From Candidatus Yonathbacteria bacterium CG17_big_fil_post_rev_8_21_14_2_50_43_9 (lineage in GTDB: Bacteria; Patescibacteriota; Minisyncoccia; Phycocordibacterales; UBA1550), in contig PCUO01000007.1 in assembly GCA_002771015.1 (NCBI GenBank), forward strand, positions 1-10,374: a DNA stretch of 10,374 nucleotides, written 5' to 3'. The translations under genes and the position numbers were made by a program. Positions 1 to 4,623 of this stretch are shown piece after piece (positions within the stretch are counted from its first letter, which is position 1; each line of letters starts with the position of its first letter). Under the pieces are notes generated by a model that worked only from the letters and a program-made list of their open reading frames with translations, searched no databases and was not told the DNA's origin.

Positions 1-87
1 TTGCTCCCACGTGTGAAACAAGCCACAATGCTTACAGACTTTCTCGGCTCCGATCATTGCCCGGTATTGATTGAAATCAATATTTAG
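1..87 (+). CDS. xth: Exodeoxyribonuclease III-like C-terminus (partial)
   Basis: Only the last 28 codons are present; the gene begins outside the window. The reading frame opens at base 1 and stops at TAG (85-87). The tail carries the residues GSDHCPV followed by a short hydrophobic strand. This matches the conserved SDH-P-V end of the exonuclease III / AP-endonuclease family, where the His is catalytic. Such enzymes cut DNA at abasic sites during base-excision repair in the cytoplasm. No terminator is visible before the toxin-antitoxin promoter that starts 32 bases downstream. Another member of the endonuclease/exonuclease/phosphatase superfamily is possible, since only the tail can be seen. 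Confidence 0.72.
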   Translation: MLPRVKQATMLTDFLGSDHCPVLIEINI

Positions 88-119
88 GGACACTGCCCTA
101 TCGTGCTGGAATTAAAGGG

Positions 120-159
120 TTGACAATTTATATGATAATGTAATATGATAATATCATAT
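120..159 (+). promoter_or_regulatory. Toxin-antitoxin promoter with overlapping operator
   Basis: A perfect -35 TTGACA (120-125) is followed after 18 bases by the -10 TATGAT (144-149). The -10 lies inside a perfect dyad: arms of 8 bases at 143-150 and 152-159 around a central A. The 10-mer ATATGATAAT occurs twice (130-139, 143-152), 13 bases apart. Ribbon-helix-helix antitoxins usually repress their own operon at such sites, so this is the probable autoregulatory operator. Binding there would block the -10. Confidence 0.72.
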
Positions 160-177
160 AAATAATCAATAAATATT

Positions 178-387
178 ATGTCTACATTATCTGTTCCGTT
201 GTCACCAGAATTGGAGAAATTCATAAATAGCCAAGTAAAATGCGGTCGCGCATCCAACAAGGCCGATGTAGTTCGCCGTGCCCTCACTCGCCTTTCTGAA
301 GACGAAGCGGTGCAGGCTGTACTAGAAGCGTCAAAAGAGCCAACCCTCAGGGGAGATTTGCGGGAACTAGCAAAAAAAATTATTTAA
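178..387 (+). CDS. ParD/CopG-like ribbon-helix-helix antitoxin
   Basis: This 69-residue protein is the probable antitoxin of a type II toxin-antitoxin pair. The N-terminus (about residues 4-45) has the ribbon-helix-helix pattern. A short beta strand (LSVPLS) leads into a helix around ELEKFI, then a second helix NKADVVRRALTRL. The fold dimerises and binds palindromic DNA, fitting the dyad over the promoter just upstream. The charged C-terminal part (about 46-69) would wrap around and neutralise the toxin. The start ATG is preceded by A/T-rich sequence with no Shine-Dalgarno. The stop is one base before the toxin ATG, indicating a bicistronic, translationally coupled unit. Family assignment rests on motif and context; the exact subfamily is uncertain. 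Confidence 0.78.
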   Translation: MSTLSVPLSPELEKFINSQVKCGRASNKADVVRRALTRLSEDEAVQAVLEASKEPTLRGDLRELAKKII

Positions 388-388
388 G

Positions 389-661
389 ATGAAAATAAAT
401 ATCGGTTACAAGCCGTCATTTATTCGGAAATTTAACAAGCTTCCGAAGGGTCTGCAAGACGAGGTTGTTGAGAAAATTGAATTATTTAAGGAGATTAGCA
501 ATCATCAGCGATTAGAAGTGCATAAATTAAAAGGAATACTAAAAAAATTCTACGGTTTTTCCGTCAACTATAGAGATCGTATCGTTTTTGAAGATATGTC
601 AGAAAATGAAGTAGCACTCTTGGCAGTTAGCGACCACGAAATCTATAAATTATTTTTATAA
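389..661 (+). CDS. RelE/ParE-superfamily toxin
   Basis: This 90-residue protein has the length and pattern of RelE/ParE-fold toxins. It opens with a basic N-terminal strand and helix (YKPSFIRKFNKLP), has a central HKLKG motif (residues 45-49), then a strand pair carrying YRDRIVF (61-67). It ends with DHEIYK (82-87), resembling the conserved GTHDxVY end of YafQ/RelE-type mRNA interferases. Such toxins usually cleave mRNA on the ribosome, although ParE relatives target gyrase; sequence alone does not decide which. The ATG is one base after the antitoxin stop and has no clear ribosome-binding site of its own, so translation probably depends on the antitoxin ORF. It looks intact. Confidence 0.78.
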   Translation: MKINIGYKPSFIRKFNKLPKGLQDEVVEKIELFKEISNHQRLEVHKLKGILKKFYGFSVNYRDRIVFEDMSENEVALLAVSDHEIYKLFL

Positions 662-663
662 AT

Positions 664-900
664 ATTGACAAAAAAGTCAAAGAAAAGATAAAAATCGGCA
701 CATGTGGTTGGGTTTTTGTAATTATAAACGGCAAACTTGCCGAATTTTTCTTTTCTAATAAAAAGGGCAAGTCTGCTGTTTCTGCGCATTGCTATGTAAA
801 GGAAAGCGACTATAAGGCGAAATGGGAACTAAAAGCAATAAAAGAAGATAAATCAAAATATAAATTTATATGGCGAAAATGGGGATACAAACAAACCTAA
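664..900 (+). CDS. Small hypothetical ORF with no standard start codon
   Basis: An open frame of 78 codons follows the toxin by two bases and ends at TAA (898-900). The translation looks coding rather than random: balanced composition, a strand-rich start (KIGTCGWVFVIINGKLAEFFF), then SAVSAHCYVKESDYK, and a basic, Trp-rich end (YKFIWRKWGYKQT). I do not recognise the family. No ATG, GTG or TTG occurs anywhere in frame. The frame is open from 649 and the first plausible initiator is ATT at 664. Explanations are a non-standard start, a gene that lost its 5' end, or a -1 frameshift from the toxin at A TTT TTA (652-658). Its stop overlaps that of the methyltransferase remnant on the other strand. 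Confidence 0.45.
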   Translation: MDKKVKEKIKIGTCGWVFVIINGKLAEFFFSNKKGKSAVSAHCYVKESDYKAKWELKAIKEDKSKYKFIWRKWGYKQT

Positions 901-1007
901 GTAACTCCTGCAAGATAAGACTCAACTTCTTTTTGAATATCTGAAAATTGAGTATAAAACTCGTCATTCTTTGCCTTTTTTGCATTTGTGTGATTTTTAT
1001 TTGTCAT
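897..1007 (-). pseudogene. N-terminal stump of EcoRI-type adenine methyltransferase
   Basis: This minus-strand ORF of 36 codons starts 13 bases after the CCA-adding enzyme's stop. It reads a basic, Asn/Lys-rich start, then AKKAKNDEFYTQFSDIQKEV. The K-x-DEFYTQ-x-x-DI-x-E pattern is what I recall from the N-terminus of M.EcoRI-type adenine-specific DNA methyltransferases, whole enzymes of about 300 or more residues. Here similarity stops after ESYL (near base 912), four unrelated codons follow, and TAG ends the frame at 897-899. No catalytic motif remains. It therefore looks like the broken end of a restriction-modification gene lost by deletion or replacement. A genuine 36-residue peptide cannot be excluded. 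Confidence 0.6.
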
Positions 1008-1020
1008 ATTTTTCTTTGGA

Positions 1021-2499
1021 TTACTTCACCCCGTGGCGTTTGCGAATTACTGCGAGTTCTTTTTCTTCCTCTTCCTCTTTCTTTTCTTTTCCTTCTTCGC
1101 CGAGTTTTTTTAGTTCATCAATGGGAAGTTTCGAAAGTTCGAGTGTGCGTTTCACGAGAAACTCTTCTTTATTTCGCTCTGGGTCATCAAGTACCTCTTC
1201 TAGTAATGCGTGCAAAATAAATCCTAACTTTGGTCCAGGTGTTTCACGAGTAACCTCCATTATCTTTTCTCCGTCAATCTTTAGCATTCCCACAGACACA
1301 GGCGCGCGCATTGCTTCCTCTATCATTGATTCATATTTGCGCAAACGGTACGGAGCTTCCTTTGGGCGACCCATTCCTATGCGGTCGCATGCGCGAACTT
1401 TCATCAAGTCCCAAACATTTTCTGGTCCGACATTTTTTACGATACGACGCACAGCGGAGAGCGTAATTTTTTCTATGTCAGAAAAAAACAAATGATAACG
1501 CACGAGCGCAGAAACAACATCAACAATTTTTTTTGGATATTTTAAATGCTCAAGAACTTTCTTTACAACACGCCCACCCACTACATCATGACCATAAAAT
1601 GTCCAATCATTTTTTTCTTCTGACCATCTTCGAGTTTCAGGTTTTGAAACATCATGAAAGAGCGCGCCGAGTCGCACGTGTAACGGCCACTCACGATCTG
1701 CAGAGTGTTGTAGCGCGCGCAAGTTGTGTTCCCATACTGTATAAATGTGATCACCATTTTGTTCCACATCAATCCCTCTCTCAATATCAGGCGCGATATA
1801 TTTCAGAAGACCAAGTTTATGACACATAACAATTCCAATCATTGGATTTTTTGTCATTATCATTTTTGTAAATTCATCACGAATACGCTCCATAGAGATA
1901 TGCTTCAATTCCCTCGCTTTTTCTACAACTGCGTTTTGAGTCTCCACTTCAATCGTGAAACCAAGGTCTGTAGCAAGGCGCACTGCGCGGAGAACTCGGA
2001 GAGAGTCTTCACTAAATCGTTCTATCGGACTTCCTACTGTGCGAATCACTTTGTCCTTTATGTCCTTTAGACCACCATGAATGTCCGTTAGATGTCCTTT
2101 AGATTCATCATAAGCAATAGCGTTAATTGTAAAATCACGACGTTTTAGGTCGTCTTCTAGTTTCCCGTGAAACGAAACGCTGTCTGGATGACGTTTATCT
2201 GTATATGCGCCTTCACTTCGATAAGGTGTAACTTCCACAACCTTTAGTGTTTCATCGTCTGTTTCTTCACTCACGATTCCTACGGTCCCGTAGTCGTTTT
2301 CGTAAAAAGAGTTTTCAAATAAGGCCTGGATCTGTTCCGGCGTTGCATTTGTGGTGGCGTCCCAGTCTTTCGGCTTAATCCCCTGTAGAATATCACGAAC
2401 GCATCCGCCAACTAGGTATGCCTCAAACCCTGCGTTTCGCAAGGTTTTTGTTACATGTGAAACCTCAGAAGGTATTTTATACGAGATATCAGACTTCAT
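1021..2499 (-). CDS. cca: CCA-adding tRNA nucleotidyltransferase with HD domain
   Basis: The enzyme adds CCA to tRNA 3' ends from CTP and ATP. All four tRNAs in this window lack encoded CCA, so the activity is needed. The 492-residue protein shows the class II head domain: YLVGGCVRD (28-36), the metal-binding KDWD (44-47) with catalytic Asp45/Asp47, and RRDFTINAIAYD (120-131). Then come EDSLRVLRAVRLA (164-176) for RNA/nucleotide recognition and an HD phosphohydrolase-like region with LFHD at 280-283. HD-containing members may also have phosphatase or phosphodiesterase activity. The C-terminus ends in a Lys/Glu-rich tail (about 464-492). The ATG is about six bases from the predicted transcript start, without a Shine-Dalgarno. 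Length is normal for HD-bearing versions. Confidence 0.93.
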   Translation of the reverse strand: MKSDISYKIPSEVSHVTKTLRNAGFEAYLVGGCVRDILQGIKPKDWDATTNATPEQIQALFENSFYENDYGTVGIVSEETDDETLKVVEVTPYRSEGAYTDKRHPDSVSFHGKLEDDLKRRDFTINAIAYDESKGHLTDIHGGLKDIKDKVIRTVGSPIERFSEDSLRVLRAVRLATDLGFTIEVETQNAVVEKARELKHISMERIRDEFTKMIMTKNPMIGIVMCHKLGLLKYIAPDIERGIDVEQNGDHIYTVWEHNLRALQHSADREWPLHVRLGALFHDVSKPETRRWSEEKNDWTFYGHDVVGGRVVKKVLEHLKYPKKIVDVVSALVRYHLFFSDIEKITLSAVRRIVKNVGPENVWDLMKVRACDRIGMGRPKEAPYRLRKYESMIEEAMRAPVSVGMLKIDGEKIMEVTRETPGPKLGFILHALLEEVLDDPERNKEEFLVKRTLELSKLPIDELKKLGEEGKEKKEEEEEKELAVIRKRHGVK

Positions 2500-2511
2500 T
2501 TAGTTATTGAA

Positions 2512-2540
2512 ACTATACAGTTTTTTTTGCCTTTTGACTA
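2512..2540 (-). promoter_or_regulatory. Candidate cca promoter
   Basis: On the minus strand, -35 TAGTCA (2540-2535, four of six) is separated by 17 bases from -10 TATAGT (2517-2512, five of six). The predicted start near 2505 leaves a leader of about six bases before the cca ATG. It overlaps the divergent tRNA-Arg promoter, so the two may compete. Confidence 0.45.
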
Positions 2541-2563
2541 CTTTTGCTGTACAGTCTCATTAT
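2534..2563 (+). promoter_or_regulatory. Candidate tRNA-Arg promoter
   Basis: The -35 TTGACT (2534-2539, five of six) is followed after 18 bases by CATTAT (2558-2563, four of six). Transcription would begin around 2570, roughly 14 bases before the mature tRNA. Confidence 0.45.
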
Positions 2564-2583
2564 CACTCCAGTGTGATTTCGTT

Positions 2584-2655
2584 GCCCTCATAGCTCAACG
2601 GATAGAGTACCGGTCTTCGGAACCGAGGATGGGGGTTCGATTCCCTCTGAGGGCA
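2584..2655 (+). tRNA. tRNA-Arg(UCG)
   Basis: The 72-base cloverleaf has acceptor GCCCTCA paired with TGAGGGC (2648-2654) and D stem GCTC/GAGT. The D-loop holds GG followed by A, consistent with the arginine identity base A20. The anticodon stem CGGT/ACCG encloses loop CTTCGGA, giving anticodon TCG, which reads CGA. The T-arm has loop TTCGATT and the discriminator is A2655. CCA is not encoded; the next bases are CAA. Confidence 0.92.
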
Positions 2656-2664
2656 CAAAAACAA

Positions 2665-3180
2665 ATGAAGAAAACAAGAAATCTATCGCTTATTGTAATT
2701 TATGGCGTAGTTGGCGCAGGGAAGACAACTCTTGCTGATTTTTTGCATAATGACCTTAGCTATACTGCGCATATTGGCGTTGATCCCACCAAACTTTTAT
2801 ATCGGAATTCAGGGCTATTACATCTCATAATGCTGTGAGTAGAAAGGTTGTAGCATTTATGGTATCCGAATACCTACAAAATTGCATCAGCGTTATTTTG
2901 GAGCAATGAATGAATCAAGACGAGATAACAGAAATAAGGAATATCGCAGAAAGAAGTGTGGCAGATTTCTATGTATATCGCATTGACGCTCCTAGAATTG
3001 TTCTTGATGAACGTGCTAAAGACGACCTAATGATTTAGGGAAACCACATATCCCAAAGGGAGTGCTTGACGCACCTTACGAGGTGCACCAAAGTAATGCA
3101 TCCCCATGCGTGTCATTTTTGGTTCAAGTAGTATGAGTACGGAGGAAATAGCACACAAGATTCTAAAAGCTCCGGCCTGA
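2665..3180 (+). pseudogene. Frameshifted P-loop nucleotide-kinase-like pseudogene
   Basis: An ATG nine bases after tRNA-Arg opens a protein with a clear Walker A motif, GVVGAGKTT (about residues 15-23), typical of small P-loop kinases that phosphorylate nucleosides or other small molecules. The frame breaks near 2794, where one base seems to be missing after ACCAAA. Reading on in another frame restores a plausible kinase sequence with FRAITSHNAVSRKVV. That frame meets TGA at 2907-2909, continues as ITEIRNIAERSVADFYVYRI, and stops at TAG 3036-3038. A third frame gives KPHIPKGVLDA, and the first frame returns for SSMSTEEIAHKIL up to TGA 3178-3180. At least three frameshifts plus one nonsense codon leave about 172 codons, near full length for such kinases, so decay looks recent. 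Confidence 0.72.
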
Positions 3181-3225
3181 CCCTCTTCCAAAAAGATAAA
3201 AAATCTGTATACTGATAAAATATTT

Positions 3226-3296
3226 GCGGGTATGGTTTAATGGTAGAATGCGTCCTTGCCAAGGACGAGATCGGAGTTCGATTCTCCGTACCCGCA
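3226..3296 (+). tRNA. tRNA-Gly(GCC)
   Basis: The 71-base cloverleaf has acceptor GCGGGTA paired with TACCCGC (3289-3295), anticodon stem CGTCC/GGACG and loop TTGCCAA, giving GCC, which reads GGC/GGU. The T-arm has loop TTCGATT and the discriminator is A3296. CCA is not encoded. A TATACT -10 candidate (3208-3213) lies just upstream with only a weak -35 (3185-3190). Confidence 0.93.
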
Positions 3297-3325
3297 CATC
3301 AGAAACAAGAAACCAACTTCTTTTC

Positions 3326-3489
3326 TAAAGGACATCCGTAACCAGAGAGCACTATTTTGACACATGGTGTCAACGGCTGGAAACGGAAAAATATGGGGGG
3401 AAATGCTCAAAACTGTGGATAACTATGTGGATAGTGTTGATAAAGGACATAAAAATGTGTCATTATAGAGTCATAAACTATAAAGGACA
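3326..3489 (+). repeat. Three copies of TAAAGGACA
   Basis: The 9-mer TAAAGGACA occurs exactly at 3326-3334, 3441-3449 and 3481-3489. The last two share one further base (A) on the left. All are in the same orientation and flank the DnaA-box-like cluster. They may be binding sites for an initiator or regulator, but no function is known. Confidence 0.5.
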
Positions 3490-3491
3490 AG
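3357..3491. other. DnaA-box-like cluster in A/T-rich non-coding DNA (candidate origin element)
   Basis: Three 9-mers lie in 30 bases, all in the same orientation. TGTGGATAA (3414-3422) is a perfect reverse complement of the classic DnaA box TTATCCACA. TGTGGATAG (3426-3434) and TGTTGATAA (3435-3443) are each one base off. They are preceded by an interrupted palindrome, TTGACAC-ATG-GTGTCAA (3357-3373), and followed by an A/T-rich stretch with a small dyad TTATAG/CTATAA (3463-3468, 3478-3483). The stretch from 3297 to 3606 has no supportable gene. An origin or a DnaA-controlled regulatory site are both possible; dnaA and dnaN are not in the window. Confidence 0.45.
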
Positions 3492-3550
3492 AGGGGGAAT
3501 GACGTGAAACCCTTGATATCTAAGGGGTTCACAGGACTCACCCCCTTTTT
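3488..3550 (+). terminator. Two-tier hairpin followed by T5 (terminator-like)
   Basis: An inner stem of 11 pairs with one mismatch, GTGAAACCCTT (3504-3514) against AAGGGGTTCAC (3522-3532), closes a 7-base loop. It sits inside an outer GGGGG (3493-3497) / CCCCC (3541-3545) helix. That helix extends through A-rich bases on its 5' side into TTTTT (3546-3550). It resembles an intrinsic terminator. No gene directly upstream requires it except tRNA-Gly(GCC), 190 bases away. The inner 5' arm contains the half-site GTGAAAC. Confidence 0.5.
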
Positions 3551-3575
3551 AGGCTAAAATATGGCAAATCCAAAG

Positions 3576-3591
3576 TGTTTCACGAGAAACA
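3576..3591. promoter_or_regulatory. parS-like palindrome in front of yraN
   Basis: TGTTTCACGAGAAACA differs by one central base from the well-known chromosomal parS sequence TGTTTCACGTGAAACA. Its 14-base core recurs exactly inside cca (1149-1162). It lies immediately upstream of the likely yraN -10 box, so it could equally be an operator for that promoter. Confidence 0.5.
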
Positions 3592-3594
3592 GCA

Positions 3595-3600
3595 TAAAAT
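3595..3600 (+). promoter_or_regulatory. Candidate yraN -10 box
   Basis: TAAAAT (five of six) ends six bases before the yraN ATG, so transcription would begin at or near the start codon itself, giving a leaderless message. No good -35 is visible; the parS-like palindrome occupies the spacer. Confidence 0.35.
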
Positions 3601-3606
3601 GATACA

Positions 3607-4050
3607 ATGATTTTGATGGCAGAACCTACAGAAAAGCAGAAAATTGGACGGCTGGGGGAGGATATTGCCATAAAATACTTAGAAAATAAGGGTTTTACGA
3701 TAATTGAGCGGAATTACCTCAAAAAGTGCGGTGAAATTGACATAATCGCTAAAAAAGCTGGGGTAATACACTTTTTTGAAGTAAAAAGTGTTACACGTGA
3801 AAATATCAGCAGTTCGGCGTATTCTTATATGGTAGCCAAATGTAATGCTCCACGTGGGACAGATAGTTATCGAGCAGAGGACAATTTACACCCATATAAA
3901 CTCAAACGATTGTCGAGAGTTATCCAATTATATTTGTTTGAGAAGCATTCAAACGGGGAACCAGAATGGGTTTTTGACGCAATTATCGTGCAAATTGATA
4001 CTAAAACTAGACGGGCACGTGTAAAATTTTTGGAGAATATTGTGTTATAG
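3607..4050 (+). CDS. yraN: YraN/UPF0102 family endonuclease-like protein
   Basis: This 147-residue protein matches the YraN (UPF0102) family, which has a restriction-endonuclease-like PD-(D/E)XK fold and is implicated in DNA processing; its exact role is unsettled. The family pattern is clear: GRLGEDIA (14-21, with Glu18), a Gly-Phe turn before IIERNY (32-37), GEIDII (42-47, active-site Asp45) and FFEVKSV (56-62, active-site Glu58 and Lys60). Then comes the conserved NLHPYKLKRL region. Between the core and that region it has extra Cys/Arg-containing sequence (about residues 75-90). Length is slightly above the usual 115-130. A second in-frame ATG at 3616 is possible, but the first lies best with the -10 box. 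No Shine-Dalgarno is present. Confidence 0.9.
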   Translation: MILMAEPTEKQKIGRLGEDIAIKYLENKGFTIIERNYLKKCGEIDIIAKKAGVIHFFEVKSVTRENISSSAYSYMVAKCNAPRGTDSYRAEDNLHPYKLKRLSRVIQLYLFEKHSNGEPEWVFDAIIVQIDTKTRRARVKFLENIVL

Positions 4051-4052
4051 TC

Positions 4053-4081
4053 TTCGCAAATATATGTATCTGTGCTATGAT
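4053..4081 (+). promoter_or_regulatory. Candidate tRNA-Pro promoter (extended -10)
   Basis: TTCGCA (4053-4058, four of six) is followed after 17 bases by TATGAT (4076-4081), preceded by TGC, forming an extended -10. Transcription from about 4088 would carry the truncated tRNA copy and then tRNA-Pro in one precursor. Confidence 0.45.
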
Positions 4082-4125
4082 TTCTCAACGGTTTCATGAG
4101 GAGATGATGATTTAGGCTTGTGTCT

Positions 4126-4153
4126 GGGTGTAGTATATCGGTAGTACGTCTGC
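4126..4153 (+). repeat. Duplicated 5' half of tRNA-Pro (tRNA fragment)
   Basis: These 28 bases are identical to 4175-4202, covering most of the acceptor 5' strand, the D arm and the 5' side of the anticodon stem of tRNA-Pro. The copy stops just before the anticodon loop and is 49 bases upstream of the real one. It cannot make a tRNA alone but could pair with the true 3' half. Confidence 0.85.
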
Positions 4154-4157
4154 GTAG

Positions 4158-4257
4158 GGTTGAAGTTTTAGTCGGGGTGTAGTATATCGGTAGTACGTCT
4201 GCTTTGGGAGCAGATAGGCCGAGTTCGATTCTCGGCACCCCGACTAAAACTTTAACC
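4158..4257. repeat. 22-base inverted repeat enclosing tRNA-Pro
   Basis: Bases 4158-4179 are the reverse complement of 4236-4257 except at one position, which is a G-U wobble in the RNA. The inner seven pairs are the tRNA acceptor stem. The other fifteen lie in the leader and trailer (core AAGTTTTAGTC / GACTAAAACTT). The precursor acceptor stem would therefore be about three times normal length. Confidence 0.85.
4173..4243 (+). tRNA. tRNA-Pro(UGG)
   Basis: The 71-base cloverleaf has acceptor CGGGGTG paired with CACCCCG (4236-4242), with the C1-G72 pair usual in bacterial tRNA-Pro. D stem is GTAT/GTAC, anticodon stem TCTGC/GCAGA, and loop TTTGGGA gives anticodon TGG with G37. T-arm is CCGAG-TTCGATT-CTCGG and the discriminator is A4243. 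CCA is not encoded. Confidence 0.93.
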
Positions 4258-4560
4258 GGAAGCGTATAAACACTTCCACGGGAATCTACGTAAGAGATTT
4301 ATATATATGGAATACCATATATTCGGCGCTCGCTCGGAAATGAGAAAGATTACTCTCTCATTTCGCTCAATCGCTTGAATATAACGGGTACAATATTTTA
4401 ACATCACTCGGATGTTGTGTAAGTGAGTACACTTCCACACGCTCCCGAATCACCAGATTCTGAACTAGCAAGTTCGTGTATTGGACATAAACATAAGTAG
4501 ATTCACATCTTGGATGCAGACTCACGGATGCAGTCTTGGATGAAAGCTCGGGAATAAATA
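4258..4560. other. Non-coding spacer packed with small hairpins
   Basis: I see no convincing gene here. The stretch holds successive perfect or near-perfect hairpins: 4258-4277, 4303-4322 (ATATATGG/CCATATAT), 4337-4364 (9-base arms) and 4400-4416 (AACATC/GATGTT). They continue at 4417-4440 (AAGTG/CACTT with outer GTGT/ACAC), 4447-4460 (GAATC/GATTC), 4462-4475 (GAACT/AGTTC) and 4518-4536. TCCCGA (4443-4448) and TCGGGA (4548-4553) could enclose the last three. Direct repeats TCTTGGATG (4508, 4534) and GGATGCAG (4512, 4526) also occur. Function unknown. Confidence 0.5.
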
Positions 4561-4572
4561 CAAGCATAATAA

Positions 4573-4581
4573 TTATCCACA
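4573..4581 (+). promoter_or_regulatory. Perfect DnaA box
   Basis: TTATCCACA is an exact match to the classic DnaA box, 30 bases upstream of the histidine-kinase -10 box. About 0.08 exact matches would be expected by chance in a window of this size counting both strands; two are present (the other at 3414-3422). Confidence 0.5.
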
Positions 4582-4610
4582 TACTAAAATTATTTTTAGT
4601 TTCAATAGTG

Positions 4611-4616
4611 TATAAT
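4611..4616 (+). promoter_or_regulatory. Histidine-kinase -10 box, probably leaderless
   Basis: A perfect TATAAT ends seven bases before the ATG of the kinase, placing the expected transcript start at or within one base of the start codon. No ribosome-binding site fits in that space. The -35 region is only A/T-rich. Confidence 0.5.
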
Positions 4617-4623
4617 AGAATAA

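Noticed and set aside
665..692. TTGACA at 665-670 as a promoter for a downstream gene
   Set aside because: The only -10 match is weak (GATAAA) and it would not place a usable start codon in the small ORF; it is probably coding sequence.
971..1495. 174-codon plus-strand ORF opposite cca
   Set aside because: It is Ser/Phe-rich shadow sequence of the Lys/Glu-rich C-terminus of the CCA-adding enzyme.
2527..2838. 103-codon ORF running through tRNA-Arg
   Set aside because: Its first 46 codons are promoter and tRNA sequence; only the part from the ATG at 2665 resembles a protein, and that is the pseudogene.
2665..3180. TGA read as glycine (Gracilibacteria/SR1 code) to rescue the kinase ORF
   Set aside because: The frame still breaks at 2794 and twice more, and the roughly 2000 codons of intact genes contain no in-frame TGA despite many glycines, so the standard code fits.
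3326..3489. CRISPR array from the repeated TAAAGGACA
   Set aside because: Repeats are only 9 bases, spacing is uneven (115 and 40), and no cas genes are present.
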